A DNA stretch of 64,000 nt from Planctomycetota bacterium (GCA_003669605.1 QWOP01000042.1:1-64000); one strand, 5' to 3'; positions 49,629 through 59,135 are shown, counted from the first letter of the stretch. Numbers and translations: made by a program. Notes: generated from the letters alone by a model not told the origin.

Positions 49629-50654
49629 ATGCACCACCGACAGTTCGACTACGGCCTGCTGGGTTGCGGGATACTCGGTGGCATGCTTGGCATGCTTGGC
49701 ATGCTTGGCATGCTTGGCATGGCGCTATCGCTTGGGGTGGGCAGGGCCGCGGCTGCCGACACCGCCGCCACGGTGATTGGCACGGTAGGCGACACCATGC
49801 TCACGACGGTCGATCTCGATCGGGCGGTGCGGCGGCGGGCCGGCGGGCGCCGTCCACCGCCAGACCAAGAGCAGAAAATCACCGCCTTGGCGATCGAGGA
49901 CCTCATCGACCGGGCCGTGCTCCGGGACGAAATCGCCCGCAGTGGCGTCGTCGTCGAGCAGGGGGAGATCGACGAGCATATCGCCCAGATCACCAAGCAA
50001 CTCTCCCTCCGACGGATTCCCTTGGAGTCCATCCGCGAGTCGATGGGGCTCGACGTCGACGCGTTCCGTCAGCAGATGGAGCTGGAGGTCGCGATCCCCA
50101 AACTCGTTGGCCCGCAGATCACACCCGATGTCCTGCGGGCCGTGGCCCAATCCCACAAGCGTGAGCTCGACGGCACTCGTTTGCGCGTCAGTCACATCAT
50201 CATCCGTCCGGATGGCGGGTCGAGTACCGACGCCGTGACGGGGATGCTGAACCGGGCCGAGGCGATCCGGACGGCCATCCTCAAAGGTGAGATCTCCTTT
50301 GCCGACGCGGCCGCACAACACTCCGCTGGCCCCAGCCGACGACGCGGCGGGGATGTCGGGTTTGTCCCCCGGCATGGCATGCTGGTGGAGGAGTTTTCTA
50401 AGCCGGTGTTCACGCTTGGACAGGGGGAGATCTCCAAACCGTTCGTGACATCGTGCGGTGCCCACATTGCCACCGTGACCGAGACCGAACCAGGCACGGG
50501 AAGCGTGGAGCAATACCTGCCGCAACTGCAGCAGATCGCCATTGAGAAGACACTGGCGGGCATCGTCGCCCGCCTGCGGAAGACGGTGGCAGTCGAGATC
50601 GCTCCGGATCTCCCCCGCGTCGAACCGGCCGCCGCACCGCCCCCTACCCCGTGA
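49629..50654 (+). CDS. Exported parvulin-type peptidyl-prolyl isomerase (SurA-like)
   Basis: The 341-residue protein has a signal peptide with a repeated GML segment (GGMLGMLGMLGMLGM). A SurA-like N-terminal region (about 50-170) is followed by a parvulin domain (about 178-290: LRVSHIIIRPDGG, AEAIRTAILKGEISFADAA, GGDVGFVPRHGMLVEEF, KPFVTSCGAHIATV). A Pro/Ala-rich tail ends it. Its likely role is folding exported proteins. The leading peptide includes four 9-nt repeats that could change its length by 3 residues per unit. Confidence 0.92.
   Translation: MHHRQFDYGLLGCGILGGMLGMLGMLGMLGMALSLGVGRAAAADTAATVIGTVGDTMLTTVDLDRAVRRRAGGRRPPPDQEQKITALAIEDLIDRAVLRDEIARSGVVVEQGEIDEHIAQITKQLSLRRIPLESIRESMGLDVDAFRQQMELEVAIPKLVGPQITPDVLRAVAQSHKRELDGTRLRVSHIIIRPDGGSSTDAVTGMLNRAEAIRTAILKGEISFADAAAQHSAGPSRRRGGDVGFVPRHGMLVEEFSKPVFTLGQGEISKPFVTSCGAHIATVTETEPGTGSVEQYLPQLQQIAIEKTLAGIVARLRKTVAVEIAPDLPRVEPAAAPPPTP
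49680..49721 (+). repeat. 9-nt tandem repeat (GGCATGCTT) in the signal peptide of the parvulin gene
   Basis: Four full units (49680-49715) and a partial one (to 49721) sit in frame, encoding Gly-Met-Leu repeats in the signal-peptide core. A change in copy number would alter the hydrophobic core without a frameshift. Confidence 0.9.
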
Positions 50655-50856
50655 GGTGTGGCGAAAAAGTTCGGGAGCCGCATCTTTTAAAGCCGTCGGA
50701 ACGCCGGACTGGGGACCGCTGATTCCGGATTGTCGTGGCCGCGTGGAGAGGCTATCGTCCCCCCCCTCCCGTGGCGTCCAGCCGGCCCCAGGCCAGTGAC
50801 GGCTGCGCGTGCCGAAACCCGCTCCAGGTCGCCTCGCCCCCGCCGGGCACCGTCTT

Positions 50857-51627
50857 ATGAAACTGCGTTCCGCACTGCTGATTGCCTGCATGCTCGTCGT
50901 GCCGCTGCTGGCAATGTTCTCCCACAAAATCCCCTCCGAGCTGCGCCTTGCCGCCCGAAAACGGATGTGGGACGCCTTGGCGACCGCTCTGGGCCACGAC
51001 CAACCCGAGCACCCGCTCGGCGTGTCGTTCGGCCCCGCTGCGCCGATCGCTCTCCCGGATCCCGGCCCAGCCTCCGCTGCCATGGCAAACTCCGCCGTAC
51101 CTGCCGCCGTCGATGCGGCGGCATTCGTCGCTCCCTCCCCCCTCCCTCCCCCGCTGCCGCAAACGCTCCATTCCCCGGTCGGCCAGATCGAGGCGCCCCC
51201 CTCTAGGGCAGCGATTGAACCGCCGGCGGCTGAGGCTGCGATCGGTGGCAGCGTGCTGCCACTCTCGGCGCCGGAACTGCTCTCGGAGGGACTGTCTTCC
51301 GAATCGGTCGTTCCCCTCGCCACCAGCTCGATCAGCCCAGCCCCAGCAGAGGCGATCGAACAGCGGCTCAGAGCCCTCGGGGCGCTGTCGATCGAATGGA
51401 CGCCTTCGCAGGCAGGTGATGGATTGCACCGCTGTTCCTGCCGATTGCCGGCCGACCCCAGCGGCCAGTTGCATCGCGTCTTTCAAGCCTCGGCGGCTGA
51501 TCCGATTGCGGCCCTCGACAGCCTGTTGGGCCAAGTCACTGCCTGGTCCATGCGGGCGTCGACACCGTCACCACAAGGCGGCAGGGTGTCGCGGACCGCA
51601 GCAGAAGCAAGCCAGCCCCGTCGCTGA
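50857..51627 (+). CDS. Pro/Ala-rich membrane-anchored protein of unknown function
   Basis: The 256-residue product has an N-terminal membrane segment (about residues 5-22), a Pro/Ala-rich stretch (70-170) and a compact end (about 175-240) with two Cys (HRCSCRLP). I do not recognise it. The ATG at 50857 is preceded by no clear ribosome site. The gene precedes scpB by 53 nt. Confidence 0.6.
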   Translation: MKLRSALLIACMLVVPLLAMFSHKIPSELRLAARKRMWDALATALGHDQPEHPLGVSFGPAAPIALPDPGPASAAMANSAVPAAVDAAAFVAPSPLPPPLPQTLHSPVGQIEAPPSRAAIEPPAAEAAIGGSVLPLSAPELLSEGLSSESVVPLATSSISPAPAEAIEQRLRALGALSIEWTPSQAGDGLHRCSCRLPADPSGQLHRVFQASAADPIAALDSLLGQVTAWSMRASTPSPQGGRVSRTAAEASQPRR

Positions 51628-51680
51628 CTCGCTCTGCCGAGGGGGTCCATTTCGGATCCGACCCACGTTGGCGCCCCTCC

Positions 51681-52463
51681 ATGCTCCATCTTTCCCGTTG
51701 CTCCAACCGGCTGCCCGACCTGCTGAACCGGCGGGCCGTGGCGAAGCATGGGCCGCGACAGGTGATGCCCCGGCCGCGGTCCCTTGCGCGTCTTCTTCCC
51801 AAACCAGCGATCAGTGGCACTCACCAGAGGGGGAACCAGCCAGACGAGCCGGTTCTCCCAGGTCCCCACAGGCGTTCGGAGGAGCTGGCCCGCCTCGAGG
51901 CGGCATTGTTCATCGCCCGCGAGCCCCTCTCCACCCGTCGTCTCGCGAAGCTCGCCCGGCTCACCGACGGCACGAGGGCCAGAACACTGCTCCGGGAGTT
52001 GCTGGGCCTCCAGGAGGCCAGTGGCAGCCCGTTCCGTGTCGAACAGATCGCCGGCGGCTTTCAACTGCTGACGCGGGCGCCGTTCGGCCCGTGGGTTCGC
52101 AGGCTTTTGACCACGCCGGCGGAGACGAGGCTTTCGGCCGCTGCCCTGGAAACACTGGCGATTGTCGCCTATCGGCAACCGGTTACCCGGGCCGATATCG
52201 AGGCCATTCGAGGAGTGGGATGCGAGGAGATGCTGCGGCACCTGATGGAGCGGGATCTGGTGGCGGTGGGGGGACGCACCGAGGATCTGGGACGGCCGAA
52301 CGTCTACCAGACGACGAAGCGCTTCCTCCAAGCTTTCGGTCTGGCGAGGATCGAGGACCTGCCCGACATCGGGCCGGCGGCAGGCGTTCCCGAGGCGCAG
52401 ATCCCCCCTCTCGACCGGTTCGGCGAACCAGATCGCGATCCCCCGCCGGGACCCCTCGGCTGA
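51681..52463 (+). CDS. scpB: SMC-Scp complex subunit ScpB
   Basis: The 260-residue protein has the ScpB winged-helix pair: ARLEAALFIAREPLSTRRLAKL and ALETLAIVAYRQPVTRADIE, then IRGVGCEEMLRHLMERDLV and PNVYQTTKRFLQAFGL. ScpB binds ScpA to close the SMC ring in chromosome condensation. No scpA lies here. About 65 N-terminal residues before the fold look disordered, so the true start may be later (51765 is another ATG). Confidence 0.9.
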   Translation: MLHLSRCSNRLPDLLNRRAVAKHGPRQVMPRPRSLARLLPKPAISGTHQRGNQPDEPVLPGPHRRSEELARLEAALFIAREPLSTRRLAKLARLTDGTRARTLLRELLGLQEASGSPFRVEQIAGGFQLLTRAPFGPWVRRLLTTPAETRLSAAALETLAIVAYRQPVTRADIEAIRGVGCEEMLRHLMERDLVAVGGRTEDLGRPNVYQTTKRFLQAFGLARIEDLPDIGPAAGVPEAQIPPLDRFGEPDRDPPPGPLG

Positions 52464-52788
52464 ATTGGCAAAGAACTCTGGTTTTCCGTGCTTGCACTCA
52501 GCCCCCCAAGGGGCCACACTTTCCGGGCTTCTGCGCCCAGCATTGGCGTGGTTGCCGACCACTGCCAACGAATTTTTTTCAGGCTGTTGGATGATTTCAC
52601 GCGATCGGGTACAGAATTGAGAAGCGATTTCTGCCGATGATCGCTACTGGCTACGTGACGGGTGTCGTTGAGCCCCCGCCCGTAGCCTTCAGTGTCCGTC
52701 CATTGTGTTTGTATTGGTTTCGTTTCCTTCTGCCATCGTTTACCGGCCGTCGCAGGGACGGTGAACCGACTCTAGGGAGGTTTCTTCA
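52464..52788 (+). other. 325-nt gap before the acidic-protein gene
   Basis: No gene is supported. The last 40 nt include AGGGAGG, a strong ribosome site for the acidic protein. The upstream part includes TTTTTTTC (52573-52580), which might end scpB transcription. Confidence 0.4.
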
Positions 52789-53211
52789 GTGACCAGCGTT
52801 GCGAGCCCCAGGGGATACCGAGACGTGTTGAACTCCGAAGTGTTCTGCTGGGACGAACTTCCCGATCTCCTCGCCGCCGAGGAACTTTTCGAAGGCCTTG
52901 GCGTGCGGTGCGCGAGCGGAATTCCGGCACTCCCGGGTGCCGGTCCTCTCGTCGCCAAAGCCGAGGACGAAGAAGAGGATGACGAGGACGAGGAAGAGGA
53001 TGACGACGAGGAGGACGACGACCTCGAGGATGAAGAGTGGGAAGAGGTCGACGACGAGGAAGACGACGAGGAAGAGGAAGACGAAGAAGGTGACGACGAG
53101 GAGGAGGATGAGGAGGAGGAGGACGACGACGAGGACTGGGAAGACGACGACGAGGAGTGGGACGACGAGGATGATGAGGAAGAGGATGAGGACGATGCAG
53201 AGGACGCCTGA
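52789..53211 (+). CDS. Extremely acidic small protein of unknown function
   Basis: The 140-residue protein begins with GTG after AGGGAGG. Residues 1-58 form an ordinary, possibly folded N-terminal segment (RGYRDVLNSEVFCWDELPDLL). From 59 to 140, 74 of 82 residues are Asp or Glu, with only three Trp, two Ala and single Leu, Val and Gly between them. Such tails mimic DNA or bind cations or basic proteins such as histone-like proteins. I know no family. The strand is purine-rich, and mature protein would have an extremely low isoelectric point. Confidence 0.8.
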   Translation: MTSVASPRGYRDVLNSEVFCWDELPDLLAAEELFEGLGVRCASGIPALPGAGPLVAKAEDEEEDDEDEEEDDDEEDDDLEDEEWEEVDDEEDDEEEEDEEGDDEEEDEEEEDDDEDWEDDDEEWDDEDDEEEDEDDAEDA

Positions 53212-53317
53212 CCTCGTCTGAGCGCTTCGCCTTCAATCTCACTCCGGTCCCCTTCCGGGGGAGGTCTTCCGCTCCTCAAGCATCGCGTGGATGGCCCCAA
53301 CACACCCCGGCTCGCTT

Positions 53318-54619
53318 TCAGCGGTCGGGTGGGGCCACCCGCTGGACGTCGAGCGTTCGTGTCCGTCCTCGTCGATCGATGGAGAGCGTCACCGCATTCT
53401 CTGTCGATGCCAGGCGGTGGATCATCATTCCTTGATCAACCACTGCTTCTCCGTCGATGCCGATGATCCGGTCGCCGATCTCCAGTCCGGCCACCGCCAA
53501 CGGTGAGCCAGGGACGACGCGGACGACCACCGGGGCCGTCGGATCTCCCGGATCAACCCTGGTGCTCATTCCCCAGCGCGGCCGCGGCCCGGAGCCCACC
53601 TCGTCTGGCGGCACCGCTCGCTCGAGCACATCACGATTGGCCCCCTTCTCACCCCGGCAGGCGGCGCGGAATTCCGGCAGGCCCCCGGGTGTGTCCGCCA
53701 CCAGCGTCACGACATCAAATGCCAACCGTCCAACGGCTTCCACGCCGATCAGGTTGACCAGATGGGCGTCATCACTCGGCCGGTGGTACTCATCATGGAG
53801 ACCGGTGTGGAGCATGAGCGTCGGGACGCCGGCGGTGATGAATGGATAATGGTCGGAGTCGTCGACAATCTCCCAGTCGAACGCCAATTCCAAGTCAGAC
53901 GATCGGTTGGCCGCCACAAGCATCGGCCTCAGTCCAATGGCTGAGCGTGCTCCGTACACCTCGACCCGATCGCCGCGGAGGCGACCGATCATGTCGATGT
54001 TGAGTGAAAAAACTGGCCGGAGGGGGGCGATTCCAGTCGGCCTGACGCGCAGAAAGTGCCAGGAACCGAGCAACCCCTTCTCCTCGCCATCCCAGAAAGC
54101 CAGGAGGATTGGGCGGCGAGGCCGGGTTGGCAGGCCGTGGAGCACCTCGGCAATCTCCAACAACCCCGCCACGCCGGAGGCGTTGTCGTCGGCACCGTTG
54201 TGGATCAGCCCGGTGGGGCCGTAGCTGTTGGAGGGGGTTCCGTAGCCCACGTGGTCGTAGTGGGCTCCGACGACCACCAATTCCCGCGCCAGATCAGGAT
54301 CGCTCCCCGGAACGATCGCCATAATGTTCCGCATGGTGCCAAACCGCTGGAAGTAGGTCCCCTCGTCGCCGGCCGGATCGATCCCTAGGCCGCGGAGCGT
54401 CTCGACGATGTAGGCTCCGGCAGCCCGACCACCGCGGCTCCCCCCCTCACGCCCCTCGAAGGCGTCGTCCGAAAGCGCCTGCACATGCCGCCCGGCTTCA
54501 GCAGCCCGGATGCCAGTTCTGGCCGCGGAGGCCTCGGCTGCCACCAAAGGCGGCATGAAGGGCGTCAGGCACCCCCATCCCAAGGATGCAAGCAGGACCC
54601 AGGCGAGAGGGCAGCGCAT
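53318..54619 (-). CDS. Exported M28-family metallopeptidase with PDZ domain
   Basis: The 433-residue protein has a signal peptide (about residues 5-30). The M28 domain carries the zinc ligands: GAHYDH (His, Asp), NGADDNASG (Asp), WDGEEKG (Glu-Glu), NIDMIG (Asp) and LHDEYHRPSDD (His). The last 90 residues (VVVRVVPGSPLAVAGLEIGDRIIGIDG) form a PDZ domain. Relatives are aminopeptidases of the cell envelope. The ATG at 54619 is the most sensible start; a longer frame to 55075 spans the tRNA. Confidence 0.93.
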   Translation of the reverse strand: MRCPLAWVLLASLGWGCLTPFMPPLVAAEASAARTGIRAAEAGRHVQALSDDAFEGREGGSRGGRAAGAYIVETLRGLGIDPAGDEGTYFQRFGTMRNIMAIVPGSDPDLARELVVVGAHYDHVGYGTPSNSYGPTGLIHNGADDNASGVAGLLEIAEVLHGLPTRPRRPILLAFWDGEEKGLLGSWHFLRVRPTGIAPLRPVFSLNIDMIGRLRGDRVEVYGARSAIGLRPMLVAANRSSDLELAFDWEIVDDSDHYPFITAGVPTLMLHTGLHDEYHRPSDDAHLVNLIGVEAVGRLAFDVVTLVADTPGGLPEFRAACRGEKGANRDVLERAVPPDEVGSGPRPRWGMSTRVDPGDPTAPVVVRVVPGSPLAVAGLEIGDRIIGIDGEAVVDQGMMIHRLASTENAVTLSIDRRGRTRTLDVQRVAPPDR

Positions 54620-54831
54620 CGGATGGCTCTCCGCGGACGGTGGCAGTCGCCGGAAAAAGGCGGGAGACACAGACCCCACCAAAGTGGGGATTCCTTCCTT
54701 GCCTTCCGCCTCCCACAATGGCCCCTCCAGTGGAATCCGCTCCGGCGGCAACGGCAAGGTCATTTCCGGCAGTCCCGATTGCCGAAAGAAGGCAGGCCGG
54801 TAGTCGACCTTCCGGATGACGGCCCTGGTGA

Positions 54832-54921
54832 GGAGAGGTGGCAGAGTGGTCGAATGCGCGTCTTTGCTAAAGACGTGTCCGGTCAAAAGCTGGACCGCGG
54901 GTTCGAATCCCGCCCTCTCCG
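54832..54921 (+). tRNA. tRNA-Ser (anticodon GCU)
   Basis: Acceptor GGAGAGG pairs with CCTCTCC. The anticodon stem CGTCT/AGACG encloses TTGCTAA with GCT at 54866-54868, and a long variable arm marks a class II tRNA. The next gene starts 17 nt later, so the tRNA probably heads a shared transcript. Confidence 0.96.
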
Positions 54922-54938
54922 TTTGATGGTTGTCGTTC

Positions 54939-56903
54939 ATGTCCGAGTCTGTCGACGATTCACACTCTGGCATTGAACAGCGGGTCACCGCTTGCAACCG
55001 CGATTGCCCCGACGCCTGCAGTTTGGTGGCCACCGTCGAACAAGGGCGGATCACCCGCCTCTCCGGTGATCCCAATCACCCGGTGACCCGCGGCTTTCTC
55101 TGCCACCGGACCAGCCGTTTCCTCCAGCGGCAGTACGACCCTCGACGGCTTGTGACGCCGCTGCGGCGCGAGGGGGAATTGTTTGTCCCCGTGGGCTGGG
55201 GCGAAGCCCTCGACGACATCGCCCAACGCCTGCTCGCAATCCGCGCCGAATCGGGCCCCGCCGCGATCCTCGCCTACCGCTGCGGCGGTTCAATGGGGAT
55301 CCTCAAGGCAGTCGTTGACTTCTTCTTTGAACGCTTCGGTCCGGTCACCGGAAAATCGGGCGACGTCTGCACCGGTGCCGGCGACGCTGCCCAGATGGCC
55401 GATTTCGGTGATGAGGACAGCCACGACCTGTTCGACTTGCACCACAGCCGGACCATCGTGCTCTGGGGCAAGAATCTTCACGTCTCGAGCGTCCACCTCC
55501 TGCCGGTGCTTTTGGAGGCCCGCGCCCGCGGCGCCACGCTGGTCTCGGTCGACCCGGTGTTCCACAAAACGGCGGCGCTGTGCGACCTGTTCGTACAACC
55601 ACGGCCCGGGGGAGACATTCCCTTGGCACTGGGTGTCGCCCGCTGGATGTTCGATGCTGGAGCGAGCGATCCCAGGGCCGGCGACTACTGCGACCATCTC
55701 GATGCCTTCGCGGCACTGGCCCGCTCCCGGCCTGTCGAGGAATGGGCCGACTTGGCTGGGGTGAGCTGCCAGTCGCTCCTGTCCCTCGCCGAAGCCTATG
55801 CTGTCCGCCCCGCTGCCTTGCACATCGGCTGGGGACTCCAGCGCCGCCGCCACGGATCAGCCACCGTCCGAGTCCTCGATGCCCTCGGGGCGGTCTCGGG
55901 CAATCTGGGAATTCCCGGCGGCGGCGTGTCGTATTACACCAAGCGCCGCGGCGCCTTTGACCTCTCTTTCGCACGCCGCGACGAGGTCGCCCCCCGCCTT
56001 CTGCCGGAGGCGCGGTTGGGGAGAGCGATCGCCGAGGCCCAAGATCCACCTATCCGCGCCGCCTGGATCAGTTCCGCCAACCCGGTGGCCATGCTCCCGG
56101 ATTCTCGCGCCGTCGCCGCGGCCCTCTCCAGTCTGGATCTCACCGTGGTCGTCGATTCCTTCCTCACCGATTCGTGCCGCTGTGCCCACTACGTCCTGCC
56201 GACGACGACGCTGCTTGAGGAGGACGACCTGCTCGGTGCGTATGGCCATCACTGGCTGGTGGAATCGCGCCCCGTCGTTTCCCCACCCCCCGGCGTGAAG
56301 AGCGACTACCAGATCATCCAGGAGTTGGCCCGCCGCACAGGACTTGCAGAGGAGTTTTCCGACGACGTCGAGACCTGGAAGCGCCGCGTGCTGGCAAAGG
56401 TCGCCGACCGTGGCGCATCCCTCGAAGCACTGCGCCGCGGGCCGGTCCGCAATCCACTGGCACCGATGGTGATGTACCCGGACCGCATCTTCTCGACCCC
56501 CACCAGGAAAGTGAACCTGGTGCACGACGCGCCCATTGCCCCCCCCCAGGGGACGGCACTGCGCCCACTGCTGTTGATGGCACTGGCTACCGAGCGGGCG
56601 CAGGGGTCGCAGTGGCTCCCCGAACAGCAGCAGGGGCCGGCCACTGCCACCGTCCACCCGTCGGCCGCCGGCGGATGCGCCGACGGCAGCCTCGCCCGCC
56701 TGGAATCGGAGGTGGCGGAGATGGTCGTGCGGCTAAAATTCGACCCCCGCCAGCGGCCCGACATCGTGCTCATGGAGAAGGGGGGCTGGCTGAGTGCCGG
56801 CCGCTGCGCCAACGCCCTGATCCGCGGGGAAGAGACCGACGCCGGTGGGTGCGCCGTCTACCACGACACCCCGGTCCGACTGCTGCCAACTGGCCATTCC
56901 TGA
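54939..56903 (+). CDS. Molybdopterin-dependent oxidoreductase with a 4Fe-4S site
   Basis: The 654-residue protein opens with the 4Fe-4S motif Cys-x3-Cys-x3-Cys (CNRDCPDAC) and a fourth Cys in GFLCHR, followed by the molybdopterin domains: SGDVCTGAGDA as the probable Mo-ligand region (Cys), GGDIPLALGVARWMF, LGAVSGNLGIPGGG and a C-terminal dinucleotide-binding domain. It is like the DMSO-reductase superfamily, but the substrate cannot be told. There is no Tat signal, so it is probably cytoplasmic. The start ATG at 54939 lies just after tRNA-Ser. Confidence 0.9.
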   Translation: MSESVDDSHSGIEQRVTACNRDCPDACSLVATVEQGRITRLSGDPNHPVTRGFLCHRTSRFLQRQYDPRRLVTPLRREGELFVPVGWGEALDDIAQRLLAIRAESGPAAILAYRCGGSMGILKAVVDFFFERFGPVTGKSGDVCTGAGDAAQMADFGDEDSHDLFDLHHSRTIVLWGKNLHVSSVHLLPVLLEARARGATLVSVDPVFHKTAALCDLFVQPRPGGDIPLALGVARWMFDAGASDPRAGDYCDHLDAFAALARSRPVEEWADLAGVSCQSLLSLAEAYAVRPAALHIGWGLQRRRHGSATVRVLDALGAVSGNLGIPGGGVSYYTKRRGAFDLSFARRDEVAPRLLPEARLGRAIAEAQDPPIRAAWISSANPVAMLPDSRAVAAALSSLDLTVVVDSFLTDSCRCAHYVLPTTTLLEEDDLLGAYGHHWLVESRPVVSPPPGVKSDYQIIQELARRTGLAEEFSDDVETWKRRVLAKVADRGASLEALRRGPVRNPLAPMVMYPDRIFSTPTRKVNLVHDAPIAPPQGTALRPLLLMALATERAQGSQWLPEQQQGPATATVHPSAAGGCADGSLARLESEVAEMVVRLKFDPRQRPDIVLMEKGGWLSAGRCANALIRGEETDAGGCAVYHDTPVRLLPTGHS

Positions 56904-57025
56904 CCCCGGACTTGGCGGACAACAGCGGCCCTGTGCTCGACACGCCGCTGGGGCTGTGGTCTGATCGGTCGCCTTCCTTCGTCCCCTTGGCGGAGTCGGC
57001 AGCCCGCGTGCTCCAGAGGGATCCC

Positions 57026-58822
57026 ATGCCGTCCCACGCTCCGTCGAATCGTCTTTCCGCCCCACAGCGCTTCTTGGGGTGCTTTCTCTGGTTGGGGTGC
57101 ATCCTCTGGGCCTTTGCGACCGCGGCAGGAGCAGTCGAGGTTGCCCCCCCCTCCGACCAATCGCTCCTCGACGACACGCGGATCATCGAGGTCGTGATCA
57201 CTCTCCCGGCAGAAGACTGGGAGAAGCTGCGGAACGAATCCCGTGACCCGGCGAAGGTGTTCGGAGGGGACACCGTCTCCCCCTTCACCTACCGCCGCGG
57301 CGACGTCGTTGTCGATGGGTTTGCCATCGATGGTGTCGGTATCCGCAAGAAGGGGCTGTTCGGATCGCTCGACTCAGGGAATCCGTCGCTGCTGGTCGAT
57401 TTCAACCGCTTCGTCGACCAGAACCCCTTGGAAGGGCTCGGCCGGCTGACGCTCAACAACAACAAGCAGGATGCGTCGCTGATCAGTCAGTATCTGGCGT
57501 ACAAACTGTTCCGCGCAGCGGGGCTGGCGGCACCGCGGGTTGGCTTCGCAAACGTCACCGTCAATGGCGAAGCCCTGGGGATCTATTCCAACGTCGAATC
57601 CGTGAAGAAGCCCTTTCTGAAGCGGTCGTTCGGCGACGGGAGCGGTGCCCTCTATGAAGGGACGATCTGCGATATCCTCCCGGAAGCGCTGGCGCGGCTT
57701 GAAGTCCAGGGGAACGAGACGCCGCTGACGAAGCGCCACCTCGCCGATCTGGCTGGGATCCTAGCCGCAACGGAGCCACTCGATGTCGAGCGGCTCGGAG
57801 AGGTGGTCGATGTCGACTGGTTCATCCGCTTTTGGGCACTCGAATCGCTGCTCAACGTCTGGGATGGATACGCTGCCAACCAGAACAATTATTTCTTCTA
57901 CGCGACGCCCCGCGACGGCCTATTCCGCTTCATCCCTTGGGGGGCTGATGCCACGGTCGGCTCGATGCCCGGATTCGGCGGCCCATTCGGCGGCAACCGC
58001 ACGCCGCCGGCAGTCTTCGCGCAGGCGGCTCTGGCCAACCGGCTCTATTTTTCCCCAGGGATCGCCGATCGCTACCGCGCCGAGTTGGAACGGCTCCTGG
58101 AAACGGTCTGGAAGGAGGAGGATCTGCTCGCCGACGTCGATCGGCTGGAACACCTGCTCACCCCCCGACTTGGCAGTCGTCAAAGCGGAGGCCCCAAGGC
58201 GATGCAGTCGGTCCGAGACTACATCGGCAGGCGGCGTGGGGAGATCACCGCAGCACTGGAAAACTGGCCGGCAGAAGCGCCAGAGACCTACCGCAAACCG
58301 ATGACCACTGAGCCGCTGGGCACCGCCTCGGGATCGTTTTCCGCCACCTACCGGGACGGTGCCATCGACGATGTGCCGCCGGCCGAGGTGGAGTTGGAAC
58401 TGCTGATCGGAGACGACGTGGTGGAACTGACCGAAGTCGAGGCATCGGTGTCGACCTTCATGTTTCCCACCTTTGGTGGCGGCGGCGGCCCCCCCGCCGA
58501 TCCTCCGATGAGCGTCGTGATCTCAGCGAAAAGGGTGAGCGACGACAAACCGATCGCTCTCAACCTGTTCGTCGATCGTCGACGGATCCGGGAGAACGAC
58601 CCACAGATTCCGCTCAACGGCATGCTCACCGAGGGGACTTCCGGTTTCGGCATGCCCGGCTTCGGCCCCATGCGGTCGATCAGCGGCACGCTCGAGCCGA
58701 TGGAGCGGGGCACCGATCCTGGCAGCATCTTCAGCGGCCGTTTTGATCTCAAGATCGTGCAGATGCGGGGCGGATTGATGAACTCCGCGCCACTGCGTAA
58801 ACCGGGCGTTATTCCTGAATAG
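57026..58822 (+). CDS. Exported CotH-family protein
   Basis: The 598-residue protein has a signal peptide (about residues 15-37, end AGAVE). The CotH-kinase-like domain (about 80-340) carries GVGIRKKG, LNNNKQDASL, VTVNGEALGIYSNVE and NYFFYATPRDGLFRFIPWGAD, the last including the conserved Asp. A C-terminal region has Gly-rich patches and a beta-rich stretch. CotH-related proteins bind or phosphorylate surface proteins, but the role here is open. The frame ends in TAG, followed in frame by a second TAG in an 11-nt direct repeat. Confidence 0.9.
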   Translation: MPSHAPSNRLSAPQRFLGCFLWLGCILWAFATAAGAVEVAPPSDQSLLDDTRIIEVVITLPAEDWEKLRNESRDPAKVFGGDTVSPFTYRRGDVVVDGFAIDGVGIRKKGLFGSLDSGNPSLLVDFNRFVDQNPLEGLGRLTLNNNKQDASLISQYLAYKLFRAAGLAAPRVGFANVTVNGEALGIYSNVESVKKPFLKRSFGDGSGALYEGTICDILPEALARLEVQGNETPLTKRHLADLAGILAATEPLDVERLGEVVDVDWFIRFWALESLLNVWDGYAANQNNYFFYATPRDGLFRFIPWGADATVGSMPGFGGPFGGNRTPPAVFAQAALANRLYFSPGIADRYRAELERLLETVWKEEDLLADVDRLEHLLTPRLGSRQSGGPKAMQSVRDYIGRRRGEITAALENWPAEAPETYRKPMTTEPLGTASGSFSATYRDGAIDDVPPAEVELELLIGDDVVELTEVEASVSTFMFPTFGGGGGPPADPPMSVVISAKRVSDDKPIALNLFVDRRRIRENDPQIPLNGMLTEGTSGFGMPGFGPMRSISGTLEPMERGTDPGSIFSGRFDLKIVQMRGGLMNSAPLRKPGVIPE

Positions 58823-58940
58823 CAGGCTCTTGAATAGCAGGATTTTGGGAAGCGGTCGGACGGCGTTGCAGAAGGACCAGTCACGACTAGCCCTGACCAG
58901 TGACGCGATGACTTCAAATCATCGGCCCGTCTTTGACAAG

Positions 58941-59135
58941 TCATTCCGCAGGGGCAGATGATCCCTGGAAATCGGCGACGGCATGCAGCGTCGAACTGGA
59001 GGCATCACGCCATCCACCGATCAGGCACAACGCCACGGCGAGCATCGTCCAGACGAAGGTTCCGCAGAGCGTGCCAGAGAATCGGCAAGCGATATCCGCC
59101 CCAGCAGAGAACCGACTCGTCGGGCCCGGTTTCAT
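58941..59135 (-). CDS. 64-residue putative single-span membrane protein
   Basis: The frame has a single hydrophobic segment (GTFVWTMLAVALCLIGGW, about residues 27-44) and a short soluble tail. No family is known, and the ribosome site is weak. It may be a real small membrane protein or chance. Confidence 0.4.
   Translation of the reverse strand: MKPGPTSRFSAGADIACRFSGTLCGTFVWTMLAVALCLIGGWRDASSSTLHAVADFQGSSAPAE

Noticed and set aside
49680-49721. Short tandem repeats that might suggest a CRISPR array
   Set aside because: Units are 9 nt with no spacers, and they sit in frame in a signal peptide.
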